From positions 186,001 through 250,000 of the forward strand of contig JABCZD010000005.1 of assembly GCA_013289855.1 (NCBI GenBank): DNA of 64,000 bases. The letters run 5' to 3'. The notes beneath the pieces are model-generated. The model saw only the letters and a program-made list of their open reading frames with translations. It had not been told where the DNA came from and made no database searches. Positions 33,601-40,313 of this stretch are shown here, piece after piece; the stretch's first letter is position 1, and each line of letters opens with the position of its first letter. The translations under genes and the position numbers were made by a program. The DNA comes from Acidobacteriota bacterium (GTDB taxonomy: Bacteria; Acidobacteriota; Terriglobia; Acidiferrales; UBA7541).

Positions 33601-34301
33601 ACCGCGGGAATCGTCGCTGGCGTGGCCGGCGTCGCATTCACTTCCGACGAATTGGCGCTCTCCCCCGCCGAATTCAGCGCTGACACCACGTAAAAATACT
33701 TCGTTCCGTTAGTCAGCCCAGTATCCGTAAAGTTCGCCGCCGAGGGAGCAGCGATCTGCGTGTACGGCCCGCCGCTAACGATCGCGCGCTTCACGTGATA
33801 ACTCGTCGCTCCGGCGCTGCCATTCCAGCTGAGCGCCACTTGCGCATTCCCCGCAGCCGCCGCCAACCCCGTAGGCACCGCAGGAACCGTTACCGGCGCA
33901 CTCGGTGTCGCGCTCGTCTCCGCGGAGTTCGCGCTCTCGCCTTTGGAATTTACCGCCGAGGCCACATAAAAATATTTTGTCCCGTTCGTTAGCCCGCTGT
34001 CCGTAAAGCTCGTGCCAGCAGGCGCAGCGACTTGCGTATACGGCCCACCGCTAACGGTCGCGCGTTTCACGTGATAGCTGGTCGCGCCGGTGCTGACGCT
34101 CCACGTCAAACTCACCTGCGCGTTTCCCGCCGTAGCAATGACCCCGGAAGGCACCGCCGGAACGCTAAGCGGCGCATCCCCGTTTCCAGACGTGCTGCCG
34201 CTGACTCCCGCGCAACCCGCGATCCCGCGCACCCCGACAACGCAGCAAGCCAGCCACGCCATCATCGTCAAACTACGCTGTCGAAGCGCAACAATGCGCA
34301 T
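30657..34301 (-). CDS. Lipoprotein with seven FN3 repeats and a GH44-like C-terminal domain
   Basis: About 1,214 residues from ATG 34301. The N-terminus has a membrane-anchoring signal and a lipobox RGIAGC. Then come seven fibronectin type III repeats of about 92 residues (each with SYHVKRATVSGGPYTQ, TDTGLTNGTKYFYVVSA). The C-terminal half (from about residue 690) resembles glycoside hydrolase family 44: ISPYIYGTNFYSGNTG, DRDGGNRWTAYNWE, PTFVDLDNEPELWNSTH with a candidate acid/base Glu in DNEPELW, VDVYDFHWY and LAVTEYESGG. GH44 enzymes act on beta-glucan or mannan; the activity is inferred. An ATG 57 bp upstream is possible but would weaken the signal peptide. Confidence 0.85.
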   Translation of the reverse strand: MRIVALRQRSLTMMAWLACCVVGVRGIAGCAGVSGSTSGNGDAPLSVPAVPSGVIATAGNAQVSLTWSVSTGATSYHVKRATVSGGPYTQVAAPAGTSFTDSGLTNGTKYFYVASAVNSKGESANSAETSATPSAPVTVPAVPTGLAAAAGNAQVALSWNGSAGATSYHVKRAIVSGGPYTQIAAPSAANFTDTGLTNGTKYFYVVSALNSAGESANSSEVNATPATPATIPAVPANLMATAGNAQVALSWNASAGATSYHVKRGTVSGGPYTQVAAPAASNFTDTGLTNGTKYFYVVSAVNSVGESANSSEASATPAAPVVIPVVPAGLSATAGNAQVVLAWTASAGATSYHVKRATGSGGPYTQIAAPTAASFTDTGLTNGTKYFYVVSAVNSAGESANSSEVNATPSAPVTVPAVPTGLSATAGDAQVILAWTASSSATSYHVKRATVSGGPYTQIAAPTTASFTDTGLTNGTKYFYVVSALNSAGESANSAEVNATPAAPVVIAVVPTGVAATAGNAQVALSWNASAGATGYHVKRATVSGGPYTQIAAPTSANYTDTGLTNGTKYFYVVSAVNSAGESANSTEVNATPAVPVTIPAVPTGLAATAGNAQVALSWNASSGATSYHVKRATVSGGPYTQVAAPTAASDTDTGLTNGTTYFYVVSALNGAGESANSGEVNATPAAGVVPDVTITIDPTNTHAISPYIYGTNFYSGNTGAPPLLTFDRDGGNRWTAYNWETNASNAGSDYLYENDDYLSSSNVAAEAVRSFIAGDQANGLASLVTFQMQGLVSADESGPVSVANPPDLTRFKTVVDKKSTVSSAPFTLTPVTTDANVYMDEFIWALDQKFSGMGIFGTSPTHPTFVDLDNEPELWNSTHLEVQGPNPVTSDAYIAKTITLTEALKDQFPDVVIFGPVHYGFQGIYNWQGELSATPNGANWFPDKYLAGIKAASTTYGKPLVDVYDFHWYAEDYDVNGTRILDLTGTTLTDAQVQLIVQSPRNLWDPTWNDAGNSNPWIYNELGQTPINILGRLQAKINAENPGMKLAVTEYESGGFNHIAGTIAQADNLGIFGMQSVFAASFWPPNGTYSYALAGFRAYRGFDGASACFGDTSLQATSSDVSSVMVYASLDSATPGRAVFVAINRSTSTKVTAISGQSVSGTAHIYQMTAASAQTQVSGGSQVQPVAAGTMAVSGTSFTITLPALSVTTIDVN
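32250..34160 (-). repeat. Seven tandem 276-bp FN3-coding repeats
   Basis: The repeats encode almost the same 92-residue unit; differences are few (NASAGATSYHVKR, TASSSATSYHVKR and similar). The high similarity favours unequal recombination and domain-number variation. Confidence 0.85.
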
Positions 34302-34436
34302 GTCTAAAGACGGTCCGCCACACATGTCGTAAGGATGCGTTCTGGATGCAACCCGCACAAGCTGTCCACTAGGACAGATTCAGGCGCTGGTCCGCTAGTA
34401 CTGCGAGCGCCGATCACCCTCGGAAACACCACTCTA

Positions 34437-34541
34437 CAGGCTGCGGAAAGACCCTCTGTTTTGTAGGTCGTATGTTTTGTGGGTCGGAGCTTAAGCTCCG
34501 ACATTAATCGCTTAGCTACCAATGCGCTTTAGCGCCTGAGG
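34437..34541 (+). repeat. Dispersed repeat, copy 2
   Basis: Counterpart of 29121-29210: TTTTGTGGGTCGGAGCTT, then AAGCTCCGACATT and GCGCTTTAGCGCCTGAGG. Occupies most of the 274-bp gap between the GH44 lipoprotein gene and the next gene. Confidence 0.7.
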
Positions 34542-34575
34542 AACTGGCTTCGCCCTCTTTCGGCAGTCTCCTTAG

Positions 34576-35310
34576 TCAATCTTGTATCGGGTTCAGCTCA
34601 GCGACAATGGTCTGCACTCCTCCGGACGGAATCCGAAGGATTTTGCCGTGCCCATTAGCGTCCTTCCATTCATGGAATCCCTTGGCCCTGATGTGCACTT
34701 TCACCGCTATGTCCGGGGGCACGGTGAAAGTTCCGCCATCACACGTGAAATCAGCAGATTCGCCGCAAGAGAGTTCCACCCGCCGTTTTCGGTTGACCCT
34801 AATCTCCAGCTCCCCACGCGGAATAGCGGTCTTCGTCGTGCCATTCACCAAATGCATAATAAGCGTTCCAGGCTTCGGTGGCGCATGAACGTCCACCCGA
34901 ACATCCAGATTCGTATCTGTGATTTTCAGATCGGGGGGAATGCTGCCATACAGAAATTTGTTCATATACCGCCCGCAATCGGGGCAACCAGCTTGCACAT
35001 CCTGGACGAATACGCCCCACGTTCTGTTGCAAACTTCCTCGAAACGAAATTCTCCGCGATCATTCGATTTAGTGTGAGGAAGCATGTAGCTAAGATCACC
35101 AGGTGGGTCGAGGATCAGATTAATCCCGCCCCACGGCTTGCCATCTTGTCCAAACAAGGTGCCGTGTACCACGCCTTTGCATTCCGCGGCCGACTCCTGC
35201 GGCTTGCCGCCGTGCGTCTGACCAAACGCGCAACACCCGAAAAACAACGCGACGATAGTTACGAAAAGTCTCACGTTCAGTCCTGACGATTGTTCCAGCT
35301 TCCAGAGCAA
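34576..35310 (-). CDS. Secreted protein with carboxypeptidase-regulatory-like beta domain, unknown function
   Basis: 244 residues. A signal peptide (VRLFVTIVALFFGCCAFGQ) is followed by an Ig-like fold with VVHGTLFGQDGKPWGGINL, a CxxC-type pair in AGCPDCGRY, and a C-terminal domain with SCGESADFTCDGGTF (two Cys, possible disulfide). No catalytic residues are recognised. A GTG 36 bp inside, at the start of the signal peptide, would be an alternative start. It lies upstream of the GH44 lipoprotein on the same strand; a functional link is not shown. Confidence 0.75.
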   Translation of the reverse strand: MLWKLEQSSGLNVRLFVTIVALFFGCCAFGQTHGGKPQESAAECKGVVHGTLFGQDGKPWGGINLILDPPGDLSYMLPHTKSNDRGEFRFEEVCNRTWGVFVQDVQAGCPDCGRYMNKFLYGSIPPDLKITDTNLDVRVDVHAPPKPGTLIMHLVNGTTKTAIPRGELEIRVNRKRRVELSCGESADFTCDGGTFTVPPDIAVKVHIRAKGFHEWKDANGHGKILRIPSGGVQTIVAELNPIQD

Positions 35311-35376
35311 GCAGCGGTCTGTGCGATGACCCTGCGATTGAACGGGTTGCCAGCCCCCAATCCTAGCATTTTTCTA

Positions 35377-35405
35377 TTGACATCAGGTATAAATATATAT
35401 AAAGT
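35377..35405 (+). promoter_or_regulatory. Promoter-like TTGACA-17-TAAAGT upstream of hairpin copy B
   Basis: TTGACA at 35377-35382, 17 bp, TAAAGT at 35400-35405, in an A/T-rich stretch. Same order of elements (promoter, then hairpin element) as at 14894 and 54827. It may serve trmD or a small RNA. Confidence 0.5.
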
Positions 35406-35535
35406 ATACTTGTTCAGCGATGCGTCTAGCCGACTGGCTACGCTTCCGAATTCCTTCTTCGCAGTGGGATTCAGCGTTCCATGCGGTGCGACGGAACTGT
35501 TAACTACCTGTGTATCATTTTTCTCCGCTAACCCA

Positions 35536-35603
35536 TTTAGAATGAACACTTGCACATCATACTGAAAACAATCAACTTTAAGTCCCCTGCGCTCTGTATG
35601 ATG
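35536..35603 (+). repeat. Dispersed hairpin element, copy B
   Basis: Head TTTAGAATGAACACTTGC (35536-35553), left arm CATCATAC (35555-35562), conserved TGAAAACA and ACTTTAAGTC, right arm GTATGATG (35596-35603). The arms are perfectly complementary and differ from those of copy C. Confidence 0.65.
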
Positions 35604-35695
35604 CGAAATTAAAGCGCTTTCGTACTACCCGTTTTGCCCCCGACCTCCGCACCCGCCATAGCCGCCACCCGCAGCTTTGGCTACACTGGCACCTC

Positions 35696-36487
35696 ATGCG
35701 CTTCGACCTAATCACCATCTTTCCCGAATTTTTTGTCGGACCGCTCGACCACGGCATCCTCCGCCGGGCCCGGGAAACCGGCCTGGTCGACGTAAATATC
35801 CAGGATCTGCGCGAGTTCACCAAAGACCGCCATCGCACCGTCGACGATCGCCCTTTCGGCGGCGGCGAAGGCATGGTCCTCAAACCCGCGCCGCTCTTTG
35901 AAGCGGTCGAATCTCTTCTCGGCCACGGCGTCGGCGACGCCGCGCAGCCGGTTGAGCAAGATTTAAAAACTGCCATCGTCTTGCTTTCGGCGGCAGGCAA
36001 ACTTTTCGATCAGAGAACCGCCCGCCGTTTTGCGCAGCTCGATCGCATCTTGTTCATCTGCGGCCGTTACGAAGGCGTGGACGAACGCGTGGCCGCGAAT
36101 CTCGCCACCGACGAAATCTCCATCGGCAATTACGTTCTTAGCGGCGGCGAACTTCCCGCCATGCTCATTCTCGACTCCGTCACCCGATTGCTTCCGGGTG
36201 CTCTCGGCAACGAAGCCTCTTCGCAAAACGAATCGTTCGCGGCGCCGATGCACCGCGCTGAAACTGAGCTAGCGAAAAATGATTCGCCGGGGATGCCGGA
36301 ACCCGCGCAGGCCAGCGCCGCCCGCCTGCTTCTGGATTTTCCGCATTACACACGTCCTGCGGAGTATCGCGGCTGGTCCGTTCCGGAAGTTTTAATTGGC
36401 GGCAATCACGCGGAAGTCGCCAAATGGCGCAACGAAGCCGCGCTGGAAAAGACGCGGCGCAACCGCCCCGACCTTCTGGGGGAATAA
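35696..36487 (+). CDS. trmD: tRNA (guanine-N1)-methyltransferase
   Basis: Makes m1G37 in tRNA, preventing frameshifts. The 263-residue SPOUT protein has [56 protein letters not shown] and [20 protein letters not shown] (trefoil knot). Normal length is about 250. A TACACT -10-like box lies only 8 bp before the ATG, and no ribosome site is visible, so a leaderless mRNA is possible. It is separated from rimM by about 5.6 kb and from rplS by two metabolic genes, unlike the usual compact operon. Confidence 0.96.
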   Translation: MRFDLITIFPEFFVGPLDHGILRRARETGLVDVNIQDLREFTKDRHRTVDDRPFGGGEGMVLKPAPLFEAVESLLGHGVGDAAQPVEQDLKTAIVLLSAAGKLFDQRTARRFAQLDRILFICGRYEGVDERVAANLATDEISIGNYVLSGGELPAMLILDSVTRLLPGALGNEASSQNESFAAPMHRAETELAKNDSPGMPEPAQASAARLLLDFPHYTRPAEYRGWSVPEVLIGGNHAEVAKWRNEAALEKTRRNRPDLLGE

Positions 36488-36576
36488 GGGACCGTGAATT
36501 TCAGTCGTAACTCTTGCCGTCAACCGACATCTCACGAGATGATGAATTGCGTTCCAGAAAAGAAGGCCAACCCAGA

Positions 36577-37671
36577 ATGAGTACCGCATCAAATGACAAC
36601 AAGGGCGGCAGCAAGCGCCAGCCGGAAAAACCCATCGCCATTTATTACGAGCACCCGGACTGGTTCCGTCCGCTCTTTCAGCAGCTCGATGAGCGCGGCG
36701 CGCCCTGGCTGAAAATTCACGCGCGCGATCATCAATACGACGTTGCTTCGCCAGAGCGTGACTATTCGCTGCTCTTCAACCGCATGAGCCCTTCGGCGTG
36801 GCAGCGCGGTCTGGGCCACTGCATTTTCTACACTTTGAATTATCTGGCGCACCTGGAAGAAAAAGGCCTGCGCGTGGTCAATGGCCACCGCTGCTTCGCG
36901 CATGAAATCTCCAAGGCGCATCAGCTCACCAATCTGGAAAAGCTTGGCCTGCCTTATCCCAAAGCCATCGTGATCAATCATCCGTCGCAGGCGATGGCCG
37001 CGGCCGCGGCCATCGGCTATCCCGTGGTCATTAAGCCCAACATTGGCGGCAGCGGCGCGGGCATTGAGCGTTTCAGTTCTCCGGAAGCCTTGAGCGCCGC
37101 CGTAAGAGAAAATCGCCTGTACTTCGGCATCGATTCGACGGCGTTGGTGCAGGAGGCTTTCACCGCGCGCGACGGCATCATCACGCGCGTCGAAGTGATC
37201 GGCGGTAAGTTTATTTACGCCATCAAGATTCACATCACCGGCGACAGTTTCAATCTGTGCCCCGCCGATATTTGCCAAAACACCAAAGGCGAGGAATTGA
37301 CGCGCATCGCCTGCCCCGTCGACGCGCCGAAGACCGGCATGACCGTGGAAGGCTACGACCCACCCCGGCAGGTGATTGAAGACGTCGAGCGCATCATGGC
37401 CCTTGGCAACGTGGAGGTTGGCGGCATTGAATATGTGATCGACGACCGCACCGGTCGCCAGCTTTATTACGACGTAAACGCGCTTTCCAATTTCGTGGCC
37501 GATCCCGTGCGCATCGTCGGCTTCAATCCTTATGCGCGCCTCGCCGATTTTCTAATCGCCGAAGCCGTCCATCACGAAACACGTGGCCGCGAGAAGTCGT
37601 CTTCGTCTGCGACGTCGTCTTCACCTGCAACTCCAGCTGCACCGCTCGTCAACGCGAAGGTCTCGGCATGA
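36577..37671 (+). CDS. RimK-like ATP-grasp enzyme
   Basis: About 364 residues from ATG 36577 (AGAAGG 9 bp upstream). The ATP-grasp fold shows IYYEHPDWFRPLF at the N-terminus, AIGYPVVIKPNIGGSGAGI (P-loop-like Lys and Gly-rich segment), VQEAFTARDGIITRVEVI and the metal-binding end VGGIEYVIDDRTGRQLYY DVNALSNF. Such enzymes join a carboxylate to an amine or thiol using ATP. The start overlaps no gene but its 3' end overlaps the flavin oxidoreductase by 4 bp. The N-terminal cap is a low-complexity Asn/Gly/Lys stretch; a Ser/Ala/Pro tail closes the protein. Product unknown. Confidence 0.87.
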   Translation: MSTASNDNKGGSKRQPEKPIAIYYEHPDWFRPLFQQLDERGAPWLKIHARDHQYDVASPERDYSLLFNRMSPSAWQRGLGHCIFYTLNYLAHLEEKGLRVVNGHRCFAHEISKAHQLTNLEKLGLPYPKAIVINHPSQAMAAAAAIGYPVVIKPNIGGSGAGIERFSSPEALSAAVRENRLYFGIDSTALVQEAFTARDGIITRVEVIGGKFIYAIKIHITGDSFNLCPADICQNTKGEELTRIACPVDAPKTGMTVEGYDPPRQVIEDVERIMALGNVEVGGIEYVIDDRTGRQLYYDVNALSNFVADPVRIVGFNPYARLADFLIAEAVHHETRGREKSSSSATSSSPATPAAPLVNAKVSA

Positions 37672-38711
37672 GATACGGCTACTGGCTCCCCGTCTTCGGC
37701 GGCTGGCTGCGCAACGTGGTCGATGAAAATATGCCGACCACCTGGCCCTACGTAAAACGCGTGGCCCAGCGCAGCGAAGAGCTTGGCTTCGATTGCACCC
37801 TCGTTGCGGAATTAAATCTCAACGACATTAAAGGCCCGGAAGCCCCATCGCTCGATGCTTTTTCCACCGCCGCGGCTTTAGCTGCCGTTACCGAGCGTAT
37901 TGAACTCATGGTCGCCGTCCGTCCCACGTTTCATCTTCCGGCATTGCTGGCCAAGCAAGCCGCCAACATCGATCACATCAGCAACGGCCGCCTCACGCTG
38001 AACGTGGTTTCTTCCTGGTGGGCCGACGAAGCCCGCAAATACGGCGTCCATTTCGAGCAACACGATGACCGCTACGCGCGCACCAGCGAATGGCTCGACG
38101 TGCTCGACGGCGTCTGGAAACAAAATAATTTTTCCTTCACCGGAAAATATTACCGCGTGGACGACAACATTCTCGCGCCCAAGCCGGTCTCCAAGCCACG
38201 TCCCACGCTCTATGCCGGAGGCGAATCCACCGCCGCGAAAGAATTAATCGCCGAAAAATGCGACGCCTACCTGATGCATGGTGATCCTCCGGAGCGCGTC
38301 GCCGAAAAAATTGCCGACCTGAAAGCGCGCCGTGCCAAGCACAATCTTCCGCCCATGAAATTCGGCGTGGCCGGCTACACCATCGTTCGCGAAACCGAAC
38401 GCGAAGCCCAAGATGAACTTCGCCGCATCACCGATGTGCACCAATCCGCCGCGGGCTACGCCAACTACCAGCAATGGCTAGCTGGCACGCAGCTCGAACA
38501 AAAAGTTTCCCTGGAAGATTATTCCGTAAGCAATCGCGGCCTGCGCAGCGGCCTGGTCGGCACCCCCGAACAAGTGTCGGAGCGCCTGGCCGCCTTCGAA
38601 GCCGCCGGCGTCGACCTGGTCCTCCTGCAATTCAGCCCACAACTCGAAGAAATGGAGCGCTTCGCCGCCTCCGTAATCCGCCGGCCGGCGCCAGCCTCCG
38701 CGAACGACTAA
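37668..38711 (+). CDS. LLM-class flavin-dependent oxidoreductase
   Basis: 347-residue TIM-barrel flavoprotein of the luciferase-like superfamily close to SsuD/alkanesulfonate monooxygenases. Seen: MRYGYWLPVFGGWLRNVVDE, ERIELMVAVRPTFHLPALLA, VSSWWADEARKYGVHF, LYAGGESTAAKELIAE and GLVGTPEQVSERLAAFEAAG. It should use reduced flavin and oxygen. It overlaps the ATP-grasp gene by 4 bp (ATGA), so they are translated together and may act on the same molecule. Confidence 0.9.
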   Translation: MRYGYWLPVFGGWLRNVVDENMPTTWPYVKRVAQRSEELGFDCTLVAELNLNDIKGPEAPSLDAFSTAAALAAVTERIELMVAVRPTFHLPALLAKQAANIDHISNGRLTLNVVSSWWADEARKYGVHFEQHDDRYARTSEWLDVLDGVWKQNNFSFTGKYYRVDDNILAPKPVSKPRPTLYAGGESTAAKELIAEKCDAYLMHGDPPERVAEKIADLKARRAKHNLPPMKFGVAGYTIVRETEREAQDELRRITDVHQSAAGYANYQQWLAGTQLEQKVSLEDYSVSNRGLRSGLVGTPEQVSERLAAFEAAGVDLVLLQFSPQLEEMERFAASVIRRPAPASAND

Positions 38712-38779
38712 CGCATTTCGACCGGTTCTCGAGGCAATGTCGCCACGAAAATCCGTTAGGAAAATCCCGCCAATTCCCC

Positions 38780-38785
38780 TATAAT
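38780..38785 (+). promoter_or_regulatory. TATAAT -10 box of rplS
   Basis: Perfect TATAAT 59 bp before the rplS start; the -35 region is poor. Confidence 0.45.
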
Positions 38786-38843
38786 TAGTGATTGTCTATA
38801 GAGCGCATGCCCCGCCTGAGTGGGTCTGCAAGGAATCAAGCAC

Positions 38844-39248
38844 ATGAACCCGGTAATTCAGAAACTGCACGACGCGCAACTGCGCACCGATCTTCCTGAC
38901 TTTCGCGTTGGCGACACCATCCGCGTGAACGTCCGCCTCAAAGAAGGTGAAGGCGAAAAGGAAAAAGAACGCCTCCAGGCCTTCGAAGGCGTAGTCATCT
39001 CCAAAAAGGGCCGCGCTTCCGGCGCCACTTTCACCGTCCGCCGCGTAAGCTTCGGCGTAGGCATCGAGCGCATCTTCCCGCTGCACTCGCCCTCGATCAG
39101 CACGGTAGACATCGTAGGCAAAGGCAAAGTTCGCCGCGCCCGCCTGTACTACCTGCGCGACCTCAAGGGCAAAGCCGCCCGCATCAAGCGCGCCGACCGC
39201 GTAGTCGCGGTCCCAGAGACCGCCGCGGCCGCTGAAGCCAAAGCTTAA
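38844..39248 (+). CDS. rplS: 50S ribosomal protein L19
   Basis: Large-subunit protein at the 30S/50S interface. 134 residues: [59 protein letters not shown] and [19 protein letters not shown]. The C-terminus has an Ala-rich extension. ATG 38844 follows AAGGAA. Followed by a strong terminator. Confidence 0.97.
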   Translation: MNPVIQKLHDAQLRTDLPDFRVGDTIRVNVRLKEGEGEKEKERLQAFEGVVISKKGRASGATFTVRRVSFGVGIERIFPLHSPSISTVDIVGKGKVRRARLYYLRDLKGKAARIKRADRVVAVPETAAAAEAKA

Positions 39249-39305
39249 GCGCGCTAGCATCGCGCCAAAACGCGTCGCTATCGCACTCATCTTGTTGCAA
39301 GAAAG

Positions 39306-39333
39306 AAAGACGGGCCAGCGCCCGTCTTTTTTT
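39306..39333 (+). terminator. Terminator after rplS
   Basis: AAAGACGGGC-cagc-GCCCGTCTTT followed by more T residues; perfect 10-bp stem. Confidence 0.9.
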
Positions 39334-39391
39334 GTGTCAGCACGCCGCACACGCGTCTTGCTCGCGCCGTCGCCATGCTACTATCACGACG

Positions 39392-40039
39392 ATGTCTCGC
39401 CAGTGTTGTTCACGTTTTGAACGCGCCGCCCGCCAGCAAGGCTGGATGCGCATCGCCGGCCTTGACGAAGCCGGCCGCGGCGCGCTCTTCGGACCAGTAG
39501 TCGCCGCCGCGGTAATCCTCAATCCCAAGCGCCGCATCGTCGGCCTGGACGATTCCAAGAAACTCACGCCCGACCGCCGCGCCGAATTAGCCCCGCGCAT
39601 CCGCGAACATGCCCTCGCCTGGGCCGTCGCCGAAATCGACGCGCAGCGCATCGACGCCTGGAACATCTACCAAGCCAGCCGCCAGGCCATGACCGCCGCG
39701 CTCGAGCAACTCTCCATCGTCCCGGACTATCTGCTCCTCGACGCCATGCAGCTGGACGTGCTCATCGAACAAAAATCCTTGATTCACGGCGATGCCCGCA
39801 GCGTCTCCATCGCCGCCGCATCCATCCTCGCCAAAACCCATCGCGACACGCGCATGGAAGAATGGCACGCCGTCTACCCGCAGTATGGCCTGGCGCAACA
39901 CAAGGGCTACGCCACCGCCGAGCACCTGGCAGCACTACGCCAGCATGGTCCCTCGCCGCTGCACCGCAACTCTTTTGCCCCGGTCCGCGAATCCCGCTGC
40001 TGGGCCGCCAACGCGCAACAGACGCCGCTGCCGCTCTAA
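39392..40039 (+). CDS. rnhB: Ribonuclease HII
   Basis: Removes single ribonucleotides and RNA primers from DNA. The product, 215 residues, contains the active-site motif IAGLDEAGRGALFGPVVAAA, VGLDDSKKLTPDRR, and the third acidic region LLLDAMQLDVL with DARSVSIAAASILAKTHRD. ATG 39392 is chosen; the longer frame begins inside a Cys/His-rich non-conserved stretch. It is next to rplS, as in many genomes. Confidence 0.95.
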   Translation: MSRQCCSRFERAARQQGWMRIAGLDEAGRGALFGPVVAAAVILNPKRRIVGLDDSKKLTPDRRAELAPRIREHALAWAVAEIDAQRIDAWNIYQASRQAMTAALEQLSIVPDYLLLDAMQLDVLIEQKSLIHGDARSVSIAAASILAKTHRDTRMEEWHAVYPQYGLAQHKGYATAEHLAALRQHGPSPLHRNSFAPVRESRCWAANAQQTPLPL

Positions 40040-40162
40040 ACCTGCGGCTTGGCCGCGCATTTCGACGGAAATTCCTTTCTCAGCCGCTTCGCCTGGTATT
40101 CGCCGGCAAGTTTCCTCCTCCGCACGGGGATAACTGCCTGCTCACAACCCCATCCACGTTCG

Positions 40163-40192
40163 TTGACTTGCCTTTTTCCCGCCTGCTAGCGT
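40163..40192 (+). promoter_or_regulatory. Promoter-like sequence for the TPR gene
   Basis: TTGACT (40163), 18 bp, TAGCGT (40187), about 120 bp before the TPR protein start, in a 274-bp gap without another gene. Confidence 0.45.
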
Positions 40193-40313
40193 ACCAACAT
40201 GGCGTTGCGGCGCCGCCAACTTCCGCAGCGATGCTCAGGAGAACGTCTCGGACGTTTCACCACGGCAGGCTCGTCTGCATTGCAGGCGCAGCTTTCCACG
40301 TCCCGGTTTTCGC

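Larger units (their letters stand above)
35311..35695. other. 385-bp divergent gap between a secreted-protein gene and trmD
   Basis: Contains an AT-rich promoter-like region, the second hairpin element copy and no supported gene. AT content around 35370-35415 is much higher than elsewhere in the window. Confidence 0.55.

Noticed and set aside
32250-34160. Regular repeats that might suggest a CRISPR array
   Set aside because: The period is about 276 bp without spacers, and the repeats are translated as FN3 domains.
34582-35286. 234-codon plus-strand frame opposite the secreted-protein gene
   Set aside because: The minus strand has a signal peptide and a regular beta-domain pattern; the plus frame has neither.
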